Counted from the stretch's first letter, positions 26,645 to 36,875 are shown. The stretch: DNA of 64,000 nt from Pseudomonas benzenivorans (GCF_900100495.1 NZ_FNCT01000007.1:62001-126000), one strand, 5' to 3'. Notes: generated by a model from the letters alone, not told the origin. Program-made: numbers and translations.

Positions 26645-27913
26645 ATGACCGAGTCCGTGCTCGACTATATGACCCGCCTGGGCCGTGCGGCCCGCGCCGC
26701 CTCGCGCGTGGTCGCCCGCGCCAGCACCGCGCAGAAGAACCGCGCCCTGCTCGCCGCCGCCGAAGCCCTGGATGCCGCCCGCGCCGAGCTGGCCGCGGCC
26801 AACCAACAAGACCTCGCCGCCGGCCGCGCCAGTGGTCTGGAGCCGGCGCTGCTGGATCGCCTGGCGCTGACCCCGGCGCGCATCGACGGGATGATCGAAG
26901 GCCTGCGCCAGGTCGCCGGCCTGTCCGACCCGGTCGGCGCGATCCGCGACATGAGCTACCGTCCGTCGGGTATCCAGGTCGGCAAGATGCGCGTGCCGCT
27001 CGGGGTGATCGGCATCATCTACGAGTCGCGGCCCAACGTGACCATCGACGCCGCCAGTCTGTGCCTGAAATCCGGCAACGCCACCATCCTGCGTGGCGGC
27101 TCGGAAGCCATCCATTCCAACCGCGCCATCGCCGCCTGCATCCAGCGCGGCCTGGCCGCAGCCGGGCTGCCGGCGGCCGCCGTGCAGGTGGTGGAAACCA
27201 CCGACCGCGCCGCGGTCGGCGCGCTGATCGCGATGCCCGAGTTCGTCGACGTGATCGTGCCGCGCGGCGGCAAGGGCCTGATCGAGCGCATCAGCCGCGA
27301 TGCGCGAGTGCCGGTGATCAAGCACCTGGACGGCATCTGCCACGTCTACGTCGACGCCCTGGCCGACCTGGAGAAGGCCCGGCAGATCGCCTTCAACGCC
27401 AAGACCTACCGCTACGGCATCTGCGGCGCGATGGAGACCCTGCTGGTCGACCAGGCGGTGGCCGCCGCCTTCCTCCCGGGCATGGCGCAGCTGTTCGCCG
27501 AGAAGGGCGTCGAGCTGCGCGGCTGCGAGCGCACCCGGGCGCTGATCGAGGCGAAGCCCGCGACGGAGGAGGACTGGAGCACTGAGTACCTGGCGCCGAT
27601 CCTCTCGATCCGCGTGGTCGACGACCTGGAGCAGGCCATCGAGCACATCAATCGCTATGGCTCGCACCACACCGATGCCATCGTCACCGAGCACCAGGGC
27701 CATGCCCGGCGTTTCCTCGCCGAGGTCGATTCCAGCTCGGTGATGCTCAATGCGCCGACCTGCTTCGCCGATGGCTTCGAGTACGGTCTGGGTGCGGAGA
27801 TCGGCATTTCCACCGACAAGCTGCATGCCCGCGGCCCGGTCGGCCTGGAGGGACTGACCTGCGAAAAATATGTGGTGATCGGCGACGGCCAGCTGCGCGG
27901 GCAGAATGCCTAA
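26645..27913 (+). CDS. proA: Glutamate-5-semialdehyde (gamma-glutamyl phosphate) reductase
   Basis: A 422-residue NADPH-dependent reductase for the second step of proline synthesis. Family blocks are [47 protein letters not shown] and [14 protein letters not shown], the last carrying the catalytic Cys. The ATG at 26645 is chosen; length equals other pseudomonad ProA. It overlaps nadD by 8 bp and heads the long plus-strand run. Confidence 0.97.
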   Translation: MTESVLDYMTRLGRAARAASRVVARASTAQKNRALLAAAEALDAARAELAAANQQDLAAGRASGLEPALLDRLALTPARIDGMIEGLRQVAGLSDPVGAIRDMSYRPSGIQVGKMRVPLGVIGIIYESRPNVTIDAASLCLKSGNATILRGGSEAIHSNRAIAACIQRGLAAAGLPAAAVQVVETTDRAAVGALIAMPEFVDVIVPRGGKGLIERISRDARVPVIKHLDGICHVYVDALADLEKARQIAFNAKTYRYGICGAMETLLVDQAVAAAFLPGMAQLFAEKGVELRGCERTRALIEAKPATEEDWSTEYLAPILSIRVVDDLEQAIEHINRYGSHHTDAIVTEHQGHARRFLAEVDSSSVMLNAPTCFADGFEYGLGAEIGISTDKLHARGPVGLEGLTCEKYVVIGDGQLRGQNA

Positions 27914-28565
27914 ACGCACCGGCGCCCGACGCATCGGGATCTTCGGCGGCACCTTCGATCCGGTGCATATCGGCCATCTGCGCAGTGCGCTGGAGGTGGC
28001 GGAGTTCATGGCGCTCGACCAGTTGCGCCTGATCCCCAGCGCCCGGCCGCCGCACCGCGAGGCGCCGCAGGTGTCGGCGCACCACCGGCTGGCCATGGTC
28101 GAACTGGCGGTGGCGGGTTTGCCGCCGCTGTGCGTCGACGATCGTGAGCTTCGGCGCGACAAGCCGTCGTACAGCATCGATACCCTGGAGTCGTTGCGCG
28201 GCGAGTTGGCGGCCGACGACCAGCTGTACCTGATCCTCGGCTGGGATGCCTTCTGCGGCTTGCCCAGCTGGCATCGCTGGGAGGCGTTGCTGGAGCACTG
28301 CCATATCCTGGTGCTGCAGCGTCCGGATGCCGACAGCGAGGCCCCGGAAACCCTGCGCAACCTGCTGGCGGCACGCAGCGTCAGCGACCCGCTGACCCTG
28401 GAAGGGCCGTCCGGGCAGATTTCCTTCATCTGGCAGACACCGCTGGCGGTGTCCGCCACGCAGATCCGCACGCTGCTGGCGAGCGGCAAATCGGCCCGGT
28501 TTCTGGTGCCCGATGCGGTACTGACCTATATCCACGCGCACGGACTGTACCGTGCGGCGAACTGA
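27906..28565 (+). CDS. nadD: Nicotinate-nucleotide adenylyltransferase
   Basis: A 219-residue enzyme that joins nicotinate mononucleotide and ATP in NAD synthesis. The nucleotidyltransferase motif [11 protein letters not shown] (about 14-24) and the C-terminal [13 protein letters not shown] (ISxTxxR type) are intact, with [17 protein letters not shown] between. Overlaps proA at its start. Confidence 0.96.
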   Translation: MPKRTGARRIGIFGGTFDPVHIGHLRSALEVAEFMALDQLRLIPSARPPHREAPQVSAHHRLAMVELAVAGLPPLCVDDRELRRDKPSYSIDTLESLRGELAADDQLYLILGWDAFCGLPSWHRWEALLEHCHILVLQRPDADSEAPETLRNLLAARSVSDPLTLEGPSGQISFIWQTPLAVSATQIRTLLASGKSARFLVPDAVLTYIHAHGLYRAAN

Positions 28566-28587
28566 ACACGAGGCAAACGAGTTACTT

Positions 28588-28974
28588 ATGAAGAACCCAA
28601 CAATGCGCAGCGAAGACCTGGTCAAACTGGCGATCGCCGCCCTGGAAGACATCAAGGCGCAGGACATCACCACCATCGATGTGCGCGAGAAGACCAGCAT
28701 CACCGACTACATGGTGATCGCCAGCGGTACCTCCAGCCGCCACGTCAAGTCGCTGGTCGACAACGTGCTGGAGAAGGTCAAGGAGCAGGGTGTGCGCCCG
28801 CTGGGCAGCGAGGGCCTGGACAGCGGCGAGTGGGCTCTGCTCGACCTGGGCGACATCGTCGTGCATGTGATGCTGCCCACCGCCCGCCAGTTCTACGACC
28901 TCGAGCGCCTGTGGCAGGGTGCCGAGCAGAGCCGCGCGCAGCATGCGCCGGCACAGAGCCCGGATCACGAATAA
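28588..28974 (+). CDS. rsfS: Ribosome silencing factor RsfS
   Basis: A 128-residue protein that binds L14 (uL14) of the 50S subunit and blocks subunit joining when nutrients are low. The family core [31 protein letters not shown] is present. The start could be 28588 or the later ATG at 28603; the first is chosen because ACGAG lies before it. It sits between nadD and rlmH, the usual order. Confidence 0.93.
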   Translation: MKNPTMRSEDLVKLAIAALEDIKAQDITTIDVREKTSITDYMVIASGTSSRHVKSLVDNVLEKVKEQGVRPLGSEGLDSGEWALLDLGDIVVHVMLPTARQFYDLERLWQGAEQSRAQHAPAQSPDHE

Positions 28975-28986
28975 GGGCGAGCAGCG

Positions 28987-29454
28987 GTGCGCATCAAACT
29001 GATCGCCGTCGGCTCGCGGATGCCGCGCTGGGTGGAGGACGGCTGGCAGGAATATGCCAAGCGCATGCCGGCCGAGCTGGCCCTGGAATTGGTGGAGATT
29101 CCGCTGACCACCCGCGGCAAGAATGCCGACGTGGCGCGGATGATCCGCCAGGAAGGCGAAGCCATGCTGGCCAAGGTGCAGCCGGGGGAACGCATCGTCA
29201 CCCTGGAAGTCGAAGGGCGGCCGTGGAGCACCGAGCAGCTGGCCGTCGAGCTGGACAAGTGGCGCCTGGATGCGCGCACCGTCAACCTCATGGTCGGCGG
29301 TCCGGAAGGCCTGGCGCCCGAGGTGCAGGCGCGCAGCGAGCAGCGCTGGTCGCTGTCGCCGCTGACCCTGCCGCACCCGCTGGTACGCATCCTGATCGGC
29401 GAGCAGCTCTACCGGGCCTGGACCGTGCTGTCCGGCCACCCCTACCACAAATAG
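28987..29454 (+). CDS. rlmH: 23S rRNA (pseudouridine1915-N3)-methyltransferase
   Basis: A 155-residue SPOUT methyltransferase that modifies helix 69 of 23S rRNA. The C-terminal knot segment reads [13 protein letters not shown] ([14 protein letters not shown]), then [24 protein letters not shown]. Starts with GTG ([13 protein letters not shown]); an AGGGCGAGCAGC leader precedes it. Ends 13 bp before mrdA. Confidence 0.96.
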   Translation: MRIKLIAVGSRMPRWVEDGWQEYAKRMPAELALELVEIPLTTRGKNADVARMIRQEGEAMLAKVQPGERIVTLEVEGRPWSTEQLAVELDKWRLDARTVNLMVGGPEGLAPEVQARSEQRWSLSPLTLPHPLVRILIGEQLYRAWTVLSGHPYHK

Positions 29455-29467
29455 CCAGCAGTCGCCG

Positions 29468-31357
29468 ATGCCGCAGCCGATCCGCCTCAAGGACCACGAA
29501 AAAGACGCGCGCCTGGTTCGCCAGCGCGTGCTGGTCGGTGCCGCGGCGATTTTGCTGCTGGTCGCGGGGCTGGTGGCCCGCCTGTATTACCTGCAGGTGG
29601 TGCAGTACGAGTACCACTCGACCCTCTCGGAAAACAACCGGGTGCATGTCCAGCCGATTCCGCCGACCCGCGGCCTGATCTTCGACCGCAACGGGGTGCT
29701 GGTCGCCGACAACCGGCCGAGCTTCAGCCTGACCCTGACCCGCGAGCGCGCCGGCGACTGGCGGCAGGTGCTGGACGCGATAGTCGAGGTGCTGGAGCTC
29801 AGTGCGGACGAGCGCGCCTTGTTCGAGAAGCGCGTGCGCCAGGGCCGCCGGCCGTTCGAGCCGGTGCCGGTGCTGTTCGAACTCTCCGAGGAGCAGATCG
29901 CCCGCATCGCGGTCAACCAGTTCCGCCTACCGGGGGTCGAGGTGGTCGCGCAGCTGGTGCGGCATTACCCGCAGGGCGAGCACTTCGCCCACTCGGTGGG
30001 CTACGTCGGGCGGATCAACGAGAAGGAGCTGAAGGAACTCGATCCGGTGGACTACAGCGGCACCCACCATATCGGCAAGACCGGTATCGAGCGCTTCTAC
30101 GAAGAGCAGCTGCACGGCGAGGTGGGCTACGAGGAAGTCGAGACCAATGCCCGCGGCCGCGTGCTGCGGGTGCTCAAGCGCACCGATCCGCTGCCCGGCA
30201 AGGACCTGGTGCTGACCCTCGACGTGCGCCTGCAGGAAGCCGCCGAGGCGGCGCTGGGCGGGCGGCGTGGCGCCATCGTGGCGATCCAGCCGGCGACCGG
30301 CGAGGTGCTGGCGATGGTCAGCCAGCCGAGCTTCGATCCCAATCCGTTCGTCACCGGCATCAGCTTCAAGGCCTATGCCGAGTTGCGCGACTCGATCGAC
30401 CGGCCGCTGTACAACCGCGTGCTGCGTGGCCTCTATCCGCCGGGCTCGACCATCAAGCCGATGATGGCGGTGGCCGGCCTGGACGCCGGGGTGATCACGC
30501 CGTCCTCGCGGGTGTTCGACCCGGGCTTCTATCAACTGCCCACGCACAGCCATAAGTACCGCAACTGGAACCGCAGCGGCGACGGTTGGGTGAACCTGGA
30601 AATGGCGATCATGCGTTCCAACGACACCTACTTTTACGATCTGGCGCACAAGATGGGCATCGACCGGATGCACGACTACATGAGCCGCTTCGGCCTCGGC
30701 CAGCGGGTCGCCCTGGACATGTTCGAGGAAACCGCCGGGCTGATGCCGTCGCGCGACTGGAAGCGCGCGCGCTACCGCCAGCCCTGGTATCCGGGCGAGA
30801 CCCTGATCCTCGGCATCGGCCAGGGCTACATGCAGACCACGCCGCTGCAGCTGGCCCAGGCCGTGACGCTGATGGCCAACCGCGGCAAATGGATTCGCCC
30901 GCACCTGGCCAGGACCATCGAAGGGCGGCCGCCGGTGGATGCCGAGCCGTTGCCGGACATCCGCTTGCGCGACCCCAAGTCCTGGGATTACGCGCGCTTC
31001 GGCATGGAACAGGTGATGCACGGGCCGCGCGGCACCGCGCGCAAGGTCGGCGACAGCGCGGTCTACCGGATCGCCGGCAAGAGCGGCACGGCGCAGGTGG
31101 TGGCAATCAAGCAGGGCGAGCGCTACGACCGCAACAAGATCCAGGAGCGCCATCGCGACCATGCCCTGTTCGTCGCATTCGCCCCGGCGGACAATCCGCA
31201 GATCGCCGTGGCGGTGATGGTGGAGAACGGCGAGTCCGGCTCCGGGGTGGCGGCGCCGGTGGTCAAGCAGGTGATGGATGCCTGGCTGCTGGACGACAAC
31301 GGCCAGTTGAAGGTCGAATACGCCACGCCCCTGAAGACCGAGGTCGGCCAGCGATGA
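29468..31357 (+). CDS. mrdA: Penicillin-binding protein 2 (elongasome transpeptidase)
   Basis: A 629-residue class B PBP that crosslinks lateral-wall peptidoglycan with RodA. One N-terminal membrane helix (about 18-38), the dimerisation domain, and the transpeptidase with S327 in GSTIKP, the SND motif (RSNDTYFYDLA) and KSGTAQ. The stop overlaps the rodA ATG by 4 bp, consistent with coupled synthesis of the PBP2-RodA complex. Confidence 0.96.
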   Translation: MPQPIRLKDHEKDARLVRQRVLVGAAAILLLVAGLVARLYYLQVVQYEYHSTLSENNRVHVQPIPPTRGLIFDRNGVLVADNRPSFSLTLTRERAGDWRQVLDAIVEVLELSADERALFEKRVRQGRRPFEPVPVLFELSEEQIARIAVNQFRLPGVEVVAQLVRHYPQGEHFAHSVGYVGRINEKELKELDPVDYSGTHHIGKTGIERFYEEQLHGEVGYEEVETNARGRVLRVLKRTDPLPGKDLVLTLDVRLQEAAEAALGGRRGAIVAIQPATGEVLAMVSQPSFDPNPFVTGISFKAYAELRDSIDRPLYNRVLRGLYPPGSTIKPMMAVAGLDAGVITPSSRVFDPGFYQLPTHSHKYRNWNRSGDGWVNLEMAIMRSNDTYFYDLAHKMGIDRMHDYMSRFGLGQRVALDMFEETAGLMPSRDWKRARYRQPWYPGETLILGIGQGYMQTTPLQLAQAVTLMANRGKWIRPHLARTIEGRPPVDAEPLPDIRLRDPKSWDYARFGMEQVMHGPRGTARKVGDSAVYRIAGKSGTAQVVAIKQGERYDRNKIQERHRDHALFVAFAPADNPQIAVAVMVENGESGSGVAAPVVKQVMDAWLLDDNGQLKVEYATPLKTEVGQR

Positions 31358-32499
31358 ACAGCAATTTCGATCGCACCCTGTCCAATGAGGACGTCCTGCG
31401 CCGGCGCGCCAGCCTGCTGCAGCGCCTGCATGTGGACGGCATCCTGCTGCTGCTGTTGCTGATCCTGGCGGCCGGCAGCCTGTTCATCCTCTATTCGGCC
31501 AGCGGCAAGAACGTCGAGCTGCTGATCAAGCAGGCCAGTTCGTTCGGCATCGGCCTGGTCGGCATGTTCATCATCGCCCAGTTCGAGCCACGCTTCATGG
31601 CGCGCTGGGTGCCGCTGGCCTATGCCGCCGGCGTCGGCCTGCTGGTGGCGGTGGACGTGATGGGCCACAACGCCATGGGCGCCACCCGCTGGATCAATAT
31701 CCCCGGGGTGATCCGCTTCCAGCCCTCGGAGTTCATGAAGATCATCATGCCGGCGACCATCGCCTGGTACCTGTCCAAGCGCAGCCTGCCGCCGCGCCTG
31801 AAGCACATCGGCATCAGCCTGGCGCTGATCGTCGTGCCGTTTACCCTGATTCTGCTGCAGCCGGACCTGGGCACCTCGTTGCTGGTGATCGCCTCCGGCG
31901 CCTTCGTGCTGTTCATGGCCGGCCTGCAATGGCGCTGGATCCTCGGCGCGCTGGCGGCGCTGGTGCCGGTCGCGGTGGGCATGTGGTTCTTCGTCCTGCG
32001 CGAGTACCAGAAGCAGCGGGTGCTGACCTTCCTCAACCCGGAGAGCGATCCGCTGGGCAGCGGCTGGAACATCATCCAGTCGAAGGCGGCGATCGGTTCG
32101 GGCGGGGTGTTGGGCAAGGGCTGGCTGCTCGGCACCCAGTCGCACCTGGATTTTTTGCCGGAAAGCCACACGGACTTTATCATTGCCGTGCTCGCCGAGG
32201 AGTTCGGTCTGGTCGGCGTCTGCCTGTTGCTGCTGTTGTACCTGCTGCTGATCGCCCGCGGCCTGGTGATTACCGTGCAAGCGCAGACGCTGTTCGGTAA
32301 GCTCCTCGCCGGGGCGTTGACCATGACGTTCTTCGTCTATGTGTTCGTCAATATCGGCATGGTCAGCGGGCTGTTGCCGGTGGTGGGGGTACCGCTGCCG
32401 TTCATCAGCTACGGCGGCACCTCGCTGATCACGCTGCTCTCCGGGTTCGGGATCTTGATGTCGATCCACACCCACCGTAAGTGGATTACTCAGGTTTGA
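31354..32499 (+). CDS. rodA: Rod shape-determining glycosyltransferase RodA
   Basis: A 381-residue SEDS-family peptidoglycan glycosyltransferase with about ten membrane helices. Family segments ATRWINIPGVIRFQPSEFMK, LLQPDLGTS and LGKGWLLGTQSHLDFLPE, then the C-terminal PLPFISYGGTSL, are all intact. The conserved Asp in QPDLG is present. It is preceded by its partner PBP2 (overlap). Confidence 0.96.
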   Translation: MNSNFDRTLSNEDVLRRRASLLQRLHVDGILLLLLLILAAGSLFILYSASGKNVELLIKQASSFGIGLVGMFIIAQFEPRFMARWVPLAYAAGVGLLVAVDVMGHNAMGATRWINIPGVIRFQPSEFMKIIMPATIAWYLSKRSLPPRLKHIGISLALIVVPFTLILLQPDLGTSLLVIASGAFVLFMAGLQWRWILGALAALVPVAVGMWFFVLREYQKQRVLTFLNPESDPLGSGWNIIQSKAAIGSGGVLGKGWLLGTQSHLDFLPESHTDFIIAVLAEEFGLVGVCLLLLLYLLLIARGLVITVQAQTLFGKLLAGALTMTFFVYVFVNIGMVSGLLPVVGVPLPFISYGGTSLITLLSGFGILMSIHTHRKWITQV

Positions 32500-32507
32500 T
32501 TGGGGTC

Positions 32508-33527
32508 ATGAATTCAATGCAGAAACTGCGCGGCTGGGTTACCCGGCATGCACATTGGCTGGGCTTGGCGGGTGCGCTCGGCTTCGCCGGGCAGGCGCTC
32601 GCCGCCGAGTACGAGCACTCGCCGCAAGTCGCCGAGTTCGTCGCCGAGATGACCCGCGACTATGGTTTCGCCGGCGAGCAACTGCTCGGCCTGTTCGCCG
32701 AGGCGCAGCGCAAGCAGACGATCCTCGACGCCATCTCGCGCCCGGCGGAGAAGGTCAAGCCGTGGAAGGACTACCGGCCGATCTTCATCACCGACTCGCG
32801 CATCGCCCGTGGCGTGGACTTCTGGCGCGAGCATCGGGAAACCCTGGCGCGGGCCGAGCAGGAGTACGGCGTGCCGGCCCAGGTGATAGTCGCGATCATC
32901 GGCGTGGAAACCTTCTACGGCGGCAACACCGGCAGTTACCGGGTGCTCGATGCGCTGTCGACCCTGGCCTTCGACTATCCGCCGCGCGCACCGTTCTTCC
33001 GCAAGGAATTGCGCGAATTCCTCATGCTTTCGCGCGAGCAGCAGGTCGACCCGCTCAGCCTGAAAGGCTCCTATGCCGGCGCCATGGGCATGCCGCAGTT
33101 CATGCCGAGCAGCTTCCGCGCCTATGCGGTGGACTTCGACGGCGACGGCCAGATCAATATCTGGAGCAACCCGGTGGATGCCATCGGCAGCGTCGCCAGC
33201 TACTTCCAGCGCCACGGCTGGCAACCCGGCGAGCCGGTGGCAAGCCGCGCCAGGGTCAAGGGCGAGCAGGCCGAGCAGGGCCTGGCGCCGGGCCTCGACC
33301 CGGTGAGCAACGTCGGCGAACTGCGGGCCCTCGGCTGGTCGAGCAGCGACCCGCTGGACAATGAGCTGCCGGTCACCGCCTTTCGCCTGGAAGGCGCCGA
33401 GGGCGACGAATACTGGCTGGGGCTGCCGAACTTCTTCGTCATCACCCGCTACAACCGCAGCGTGATGTACGCCATGGCGGTCAATCAGCTGGCCGAGCTG
33501 CTGCTCGGCGCACGGGGGGCCAATTGA
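32508..33527 (+). CDS. mltB: Lytic murein transglycosylase B
   Basis: A 339-residue soluble-type lytic transglycosylase (MltB/SltB1). A signal peptide ends near ALAAEY; the catalytic Glu lies in IIGVETFYGGNTG, with the SYAGAMGMPQFMPSS segment typical of the family. No lipobox, so it is likely the periplasmic SltB1 form. The ATG at 32508 after GGGGTC is chosen; an upstream in-frame ATG lies inside rodA. Confidence 0.93.
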   Translation: MNSMQKLRGWVTRHAHWLGLAGALGFAGQALAAEYEHSPQVAEFVAEMTRDYGFAGEQLLGLFAEAQRKQTILDAISRPAEKVKPWKDYRPIFITDSRIARGVDFWREHRETLARAEQEYGVPAQVIVAIIGVETFYGGNTGSYRVLDALSTLAFDYPPRAPFFRKELREFLMLSREQQVDPLSLKGSYAGAMGMPQFMPSSFRAYAVDFDGDGQINIWSNPVDAIGSVASYFQRHGWQPGEPVASRARVKGEQAEQGLAPGLDPVSNVGELRALGWSSSDPLDNELPVTAFRLEGAEGDEYWLGLPNFFVITRYNRSVMYAMAVNQLAELLLGARGAN

Positions 33528-34528
33528 TGCCGAAGCTGCGGTTCAAGCTCGCCGCGCTGGGCGCCGTCGCCCTGCTGCTGGCGAGTTGCTCGTCCGGCCG
33601 CGCGCCGCAACCGGTGGCGCCGCAGCCGGGTGGGGCGCTGTCCGGCCCGGGCCACTACAGCCCGCCGCACAAGGATGGCGCGCCCTGGTGGGACGTCGAC
33701 GTGTCGCGCATTCCGGATGCCGTGCCGATGCCGCACTACGGTCCGGTCAAGGCCAGCCCCTATGTGGTGTTCGGCAAGCAGTACTACCCGATCGCCGATG
33801 CCCGCCGTTATCAGGCGGTCGGCCCGGCGTCCTGGTACGGCACCAAGTTCCACGGCCAGGCCACCGCCAACGGCGAAACCTACGACCTGTATGGCATGAC
33901 CGCGGCGCACAAGACCCTGCCGTTGCCGAGCTACGTGCGGGTGACCAACCTGGAGAACGGCAAGAGCGCGATCCTGCGAGTCAACGACCGCGGGCCGTTC
34001 TATTCGGATCGGATCATCGACCTGTCCTTCGCCGCGGCGAAGAAGCTCGGCTATGCCGAAAACGGCACCGCCCGGGTCAAGGTCGAGGGCATCGACCCCC
34101 ACGAATGGTGGGCCCAGCAGGGCCGGCCGGTGCCGCTGGTGCTGGCCGCTGCGCAGCCGGTCGCCCAGGTCAAGACGGTGGCGCAGCCGCTGGCCCAGCC
34201 GCTGGAACAGTATTCGCCACCGCCGCAGCAACATGCCGCCGCCGTGCTGCCGGTGCAGATCGACGCAAAAAAAAACGCTTCAGTCGCAGCCTCTGGCCTG
34301 TATCTCCAAGTGGGCGCCTTCGCCAATCCGGACGCTGCGGAGCTGCTCAAGGCCAAGTTGAGCGAGACGGTGTCTGCCCCGGTGTTCATCAGCTCAGTGG
34401 TGCGCAACCAGCAGATCCTGCATCGCGTGCGCCTGGGTCCGATCGACAGCCAGGGCGAGGCTGAGCAACTGCGCGATAGCGTGCGCCTGGCCAATCTTGG
34501 TCAGCCGACCCTGGTGAAGGCGGATTGA
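33527..34528 (+). CDS. rlpA: RlpA lipoprotein, septal peptidoglycan transglycosylase
   Basis: A 333-residue lipoprotein (LLLASC, Cys21). The double-psi beta-barrel domain includes ASWYGTKFHGQATANGETYD and NGKSAILRVNDRGPF, the residues that in P. aeruginosa RlpA cleave denuded glycan. A linker rich in Gln/Pro precedes a SPOR domain (about 255-333: YLQVGAFANPDAAELL). The ATG at 33527 overlaps the mltB stop; a TTG just before it is an alternative. A run of 9 A bases (34267-34275) interrupts the linker codons. Confidence 0.94.
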   Translation: MPKLRFKLAALGAVALLLASCSSGRAPQPVAPQPGGALSGPGHYSPPHKDGAPWWDVDVSRIPDAVPMPHYGPVKASPYVVFGKQYYPIADARRYQAVGPASWYGTKFHGQATANGETYDLYGMTAAHKTLPLPSYVRVTNLENGKSAILRVNDRGPFYSDRIIDLSFAAAKKLGYAENGTARVKVEGIDPHEWWAQQGRPVPLVLAAAQPVAQVKTVAQPLAQPLEQYSPPPQQHAAAVLPVQIDAKKNASVAASGLYLQVGAFANPDAAELLKAKLSETVSAPVFISSVVRNQQILHRVRLGPIDSQGEAEQLRDSVRLANLGQPTLVKAD

Positions 34529-34572
34529 TGCGGCACTTATCGGCCGCCGATCAGACTAACCACTGAGCCGCC

Positions 34573-34593
34573 ACCAGGCGTACCGCGCCTGGT
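34573..34593 (+). terminator. Hairpin between rlpA and dacC
   Basis: An 8-bp perfect stem ACCAGGCG / CGCCTGGT with a 5-nt loop and no T-run, in the 124-bp gap. It may attenuate or stabilise transcript ends. Confidence 0.4.
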
Positions 34594-34652
34594 CGGCACC
34601 ACCCAATATGCCCTGCGGGGCCTGTTCGACCATTAGCGACTTCGAGAGACGG

Positions 34653-35813
34653 ATGAATATCACCAGCTTTGCGCAACGCGTTTTCCTCTCACTACTGCTG
34701 CTCACCGCGCCGGCCGCCTGGGCCAGCCAGATGGTGATTCCGGCGCCGCCGCAGTTGGCTGCCAAGTCCTACGTGCTGATGGACGCCGCCAGCGGCAACG
34801 TGCTGATCGAGCACAACGCCGACGAACGCCTGCCGCCGGCCAGCCTGACCAAGCTGATGACCGCCTACCTGGCGACCCTGGACATCAACCGTGGCCAGAT
34901 CAAGGAAAGCGACCTGGTGCGCATCAGCGAGAAGGCCTGGCGCATGGGCGGCTCGAAGATGTTCATCGAGGTCGGCAAGGAGGTGTCGGTCGACGACCTG
35001 CTGCACGGCATCATCATCCAGTCCGGCAACGATGCCAGCGTGGCGATCGCCGAGCACGTCGCCGGCAGCGAGGAAGCCTTCGCCGATATGATGAACGCCA
35101 CGGCCGAGCGGCTCGGCATGAGCAACAGCCAGTTCCGCAACGCCACCGGCTGGCCGGACCCGGAGCACTACTCCTCGGCCAAGGACATGGCCAAGCTGGC
35201 GCGCGCGATCATCTACGAAGATCCGCAGCACTATGCGATCTATGCGCAGAAGGAATTCCTCTGGAACGGCATCAAGCAGCCCAACCGCAACCTGCTGCTG
35301 TGGCGTGACAAGACCGTCGACGGGCTGAAGACCGGGCACACCGAAGAGGCCGGCTACTGCCTGGTGTCTTCCGCCGTGCGTGACGGCATGCGCCTGATTT
35401 CCGTGGTGTTCGGCACTGTCAGTGAACAGGCCCGCGCCGCCGAGACGCAGAAGCTGCTGACCTACGGTTTCCGCTTCTTCGAGACCCGCACCTTCTACCA
35501 GAAGGGTGCCGAACTGGCCCAGGCCCAGGTCTGGAAAGGCGCCAGCCGCCAGCTCAAGGCCGGCCTGGCCGAGGATCTGACCCTGACCATGGCGAAAGGC
35601 CAACTGGACAAGCTGCAGGCCGGCATGACCCTCAATCCGCAACTGCTCGCGCCGATTCAGCAGGGCGACGTGATCGGCAAGGTCGAGGTCAAGCTGGGCG
35701 AGGAAGTGGTGCACAGCGCCGACCTGGTAGCCCTGGAAACCGTCGAGGAGGGTGGCTTCTTCCGGCGTGTGTGGGATAGCATTCGCCTGTTCTTCTACGG
35801 ATTGTTCAACTGA
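34653..35813 (+). CDS. dacC: D-alanyl-D-alanine carboxypeptidase (PBP5/6-like)
   Basis: A 386-residue low-molecular-weight PBP. After the signal peptide (cleaved near AWA), the SxxK motif is S64-K67 (ASLTKLM), SGN is 124-126 (QSGNDAS) and KTG is 226-228. The C-terminus ends in an amphipathic helix (FFRRVWDSIRLFFYGL) that anchors it to the inner membrane. It trims pentapeptides. The ATG at 34653 is chosen over one 15 codons upstream. Pseudomonas labels vary (dacA/dacC). Confidence 0.93.
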   Translation: MNITSFAQRVFLSLLLLTAPAAWASQMVIPAPPQLAAKSYVLMDAASGNVLIEHNADERLPPASLTKLMTAYLATLDINRGQIKESDLVRISEKAWRMGGSKMFIEVGKEVSVDDLLHGIIIQSGNDASVAIAEHVAGSEEAFADMMNATAERLGMSNSQFRNATGWPDPEHYSSAKDMAKLARAIIYEDPQHYAIYAQKEFLWNGIKQPNRNLLLWRDKTVDGLKTGHTEEAGYCLVSSAVRDGMRLISVVFGTVSEQARAAETQKLLTYGFRFFETRTFYQKGAELAQAQVWKGASRQLKAGLAEDLTLTMAKGQLDKLQAGMTLNPQLLAPIQQGDVIGKVEVKLGEEVVHSADLVALETVEEGGFFRRVWDSIRLFFYGLFN

Positions 35814-35823
35814 TTGTGCACGG

Positions 35824-35846
35824 ACGCCCCTACCCGGGGCGTTTCG
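35824..35846 (+). terminator. Probable terminator after dacC
   Basis: A 7-bp stem ACGCCCC / GGGGCGT with a 5-nt loop followed by TTCGC TTT, 10 bp after the dacC stop. The T-run is interrupted, so partial read-through into ybeD-lipB is likely. Confidence 0.55.
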
Positions 35847-35876
35847 CTTTGGACGGGCCACGAGCCCGCTGAGACC

Positions 35877-36155
35877 ATGACCGATAGCGACGTTCAAGCC
35901 CCAAAAATCGAATTCCCCTGCGAGCGCTACCCGATCAAGGTGATCGGCGATGCCGGCGAAGGCTTCGCCGAGCTGGTGGTCGAGGTGATCCAGCGCCATG
36001 CGCCGGATTTCGATGCGACCTCCCTGGTGCTGCGCGACAGCCGCAACGGGCGTTTCCTCTCGGTGCAGGTGCTGATCACCGCCACCGGGGTGGAGCAGCT
36101 GCAAGCCATCCACCTCGACCTGCGTGCCACCGGCCGCGTGCACATGGTGTTGTAG
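35877..36155 (+). CDS. ybeD: YbeD family (DUF493) protein
   Basis: A 92-residue ferredoxin-fold protein of the YbeD/DUF493 family ([17 protein letters not shown] and a final ATGRVHMVL). Its function is unknown, but it is always next to lipB in gammaproteobacteria. The ATG at 35877 is chosen. The last base of its stop is the first base of the lipB GTG start. Confidence 0.93.
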   Translation: MTDSDVQAPKIEFPCERYPIKVIGDAGEGFAELVVEVIQRHAPDFDATSLVLRDSRNGRFLSVQVLITATGVEQLQAIHLDLRATGRVHMVL

Positions 36156-36781
36156 TGGCGGCGGCCGAACTCCTCGTACGTCATCTCGGCCTGGTGGACT
36201 ATCTGCCGACCCTGGAGGCGATGCGCCGCCTGACTGCCGAGCGTGACGAACTGACTGCCGACGAAATCTGGCTGCTGCAGCATCCCCGCGTGTTTACCCA
36301 GGGCCAGGCCGGCAAGCCCGAACATCTGCTGGCCCCGGGCGACATTCCGGTGATTCAGGTCGAGCGCGGCGGTCAGGTCACCTACCACGGCCCCGGCCAG
36401 CTGGTGGCCTACCTGATGCTGGATCTGCGGCGCCTGGGACTGGGCGTGCGCGAGCTGGTGACGGCGATGGAGCAGAGCCTGGTCGATGTGCTGGCGGCTT
36501 ATGCCGTCGAGGCAGCGCCGAAGGCGGATGCCCCCGGTGTGTATGTCAATGGCGACAAGATCGCCTCGCTGGGGCTGCGGGTCCGGCGTGGCTGCTCGTT
36601 CCACGGCCTGGCGCTCAACGTCGACATGGACATGTCGCCATTCTGGCGGATCAACCCCTGCGGTTATGCCGGGCTGAAAATGGTCCAGCTCAAGGATCTG
36701 CTCGCTGCGCCGCCGTCGTTCGACGAGGTGGCGCAGCGCCTCGAGCAGGCGCTGCGCCAGCGGTTGGGCTACTTGCGTTAG
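36155..36781 (+). CDS. lipB: Octanoyl-[ACP]:protein N-octanoyltransferase
   Basis: A 208-residue enzyme that moves octanoate from ACP to lipoyl domains, the first step of lipoate synthesis. [16 protein letters not shown] and the Cys of [14 protein letters not shown] plus the conserved Lys are present. Starts with GTG overlapping the ybeD stop by one base. Its partner lipA is convergent, not in tandem. Confidence 0.95.
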   Translation: MAAAELLVRHLGLVDYLPTLEAMRRLTAERDELTADEIWLLQHPRVFTQGQAGKPEHLLAPGDIPVIQVERGGQVTYHGPGQLVAYLMLDLRRLGLGVRELVTAMEQSLVDVLAAYAVEAAPKADAPGVYVNGDKIASLGLRVRRGCSFHGLALNVDMDMSPFWRINPCGYAGLKMVQLKDLLAAPPSFDEVAQRLEQALRQRLGYLR

Positions 36782-36792
36782 CTTTCGCTTGC

Positions 36793-36854
36793 GTAGGGTG
36801 CGCTGTGCGCACCGGAAAGACCGCAGCTGCACAGGTGCGCACAGCGCACCCTAC
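36793..36854. repeat. GTAGGGTGCGC repeat pair, perfect copy (copy 3)
   Basis: The arms GTAGGGTGCGCTGTGCGCAC (plus C) at 36793-36813 and its exact inverse at 36834-36854 are 21 bp, separated by 20 bp. Located between the convergent lipB and lipA genes. Confidence 0.9.
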
Positions 36855-36875
36855 GAACCTGGATCAAGTTCAACC

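Noticed and set aside
30586..32499. A longer rodA frame starting inside mrdA
   Set aside because: The first 256 codons are a shifted frame of mrdA. The conserved RodA N-terminus begins at 31354.
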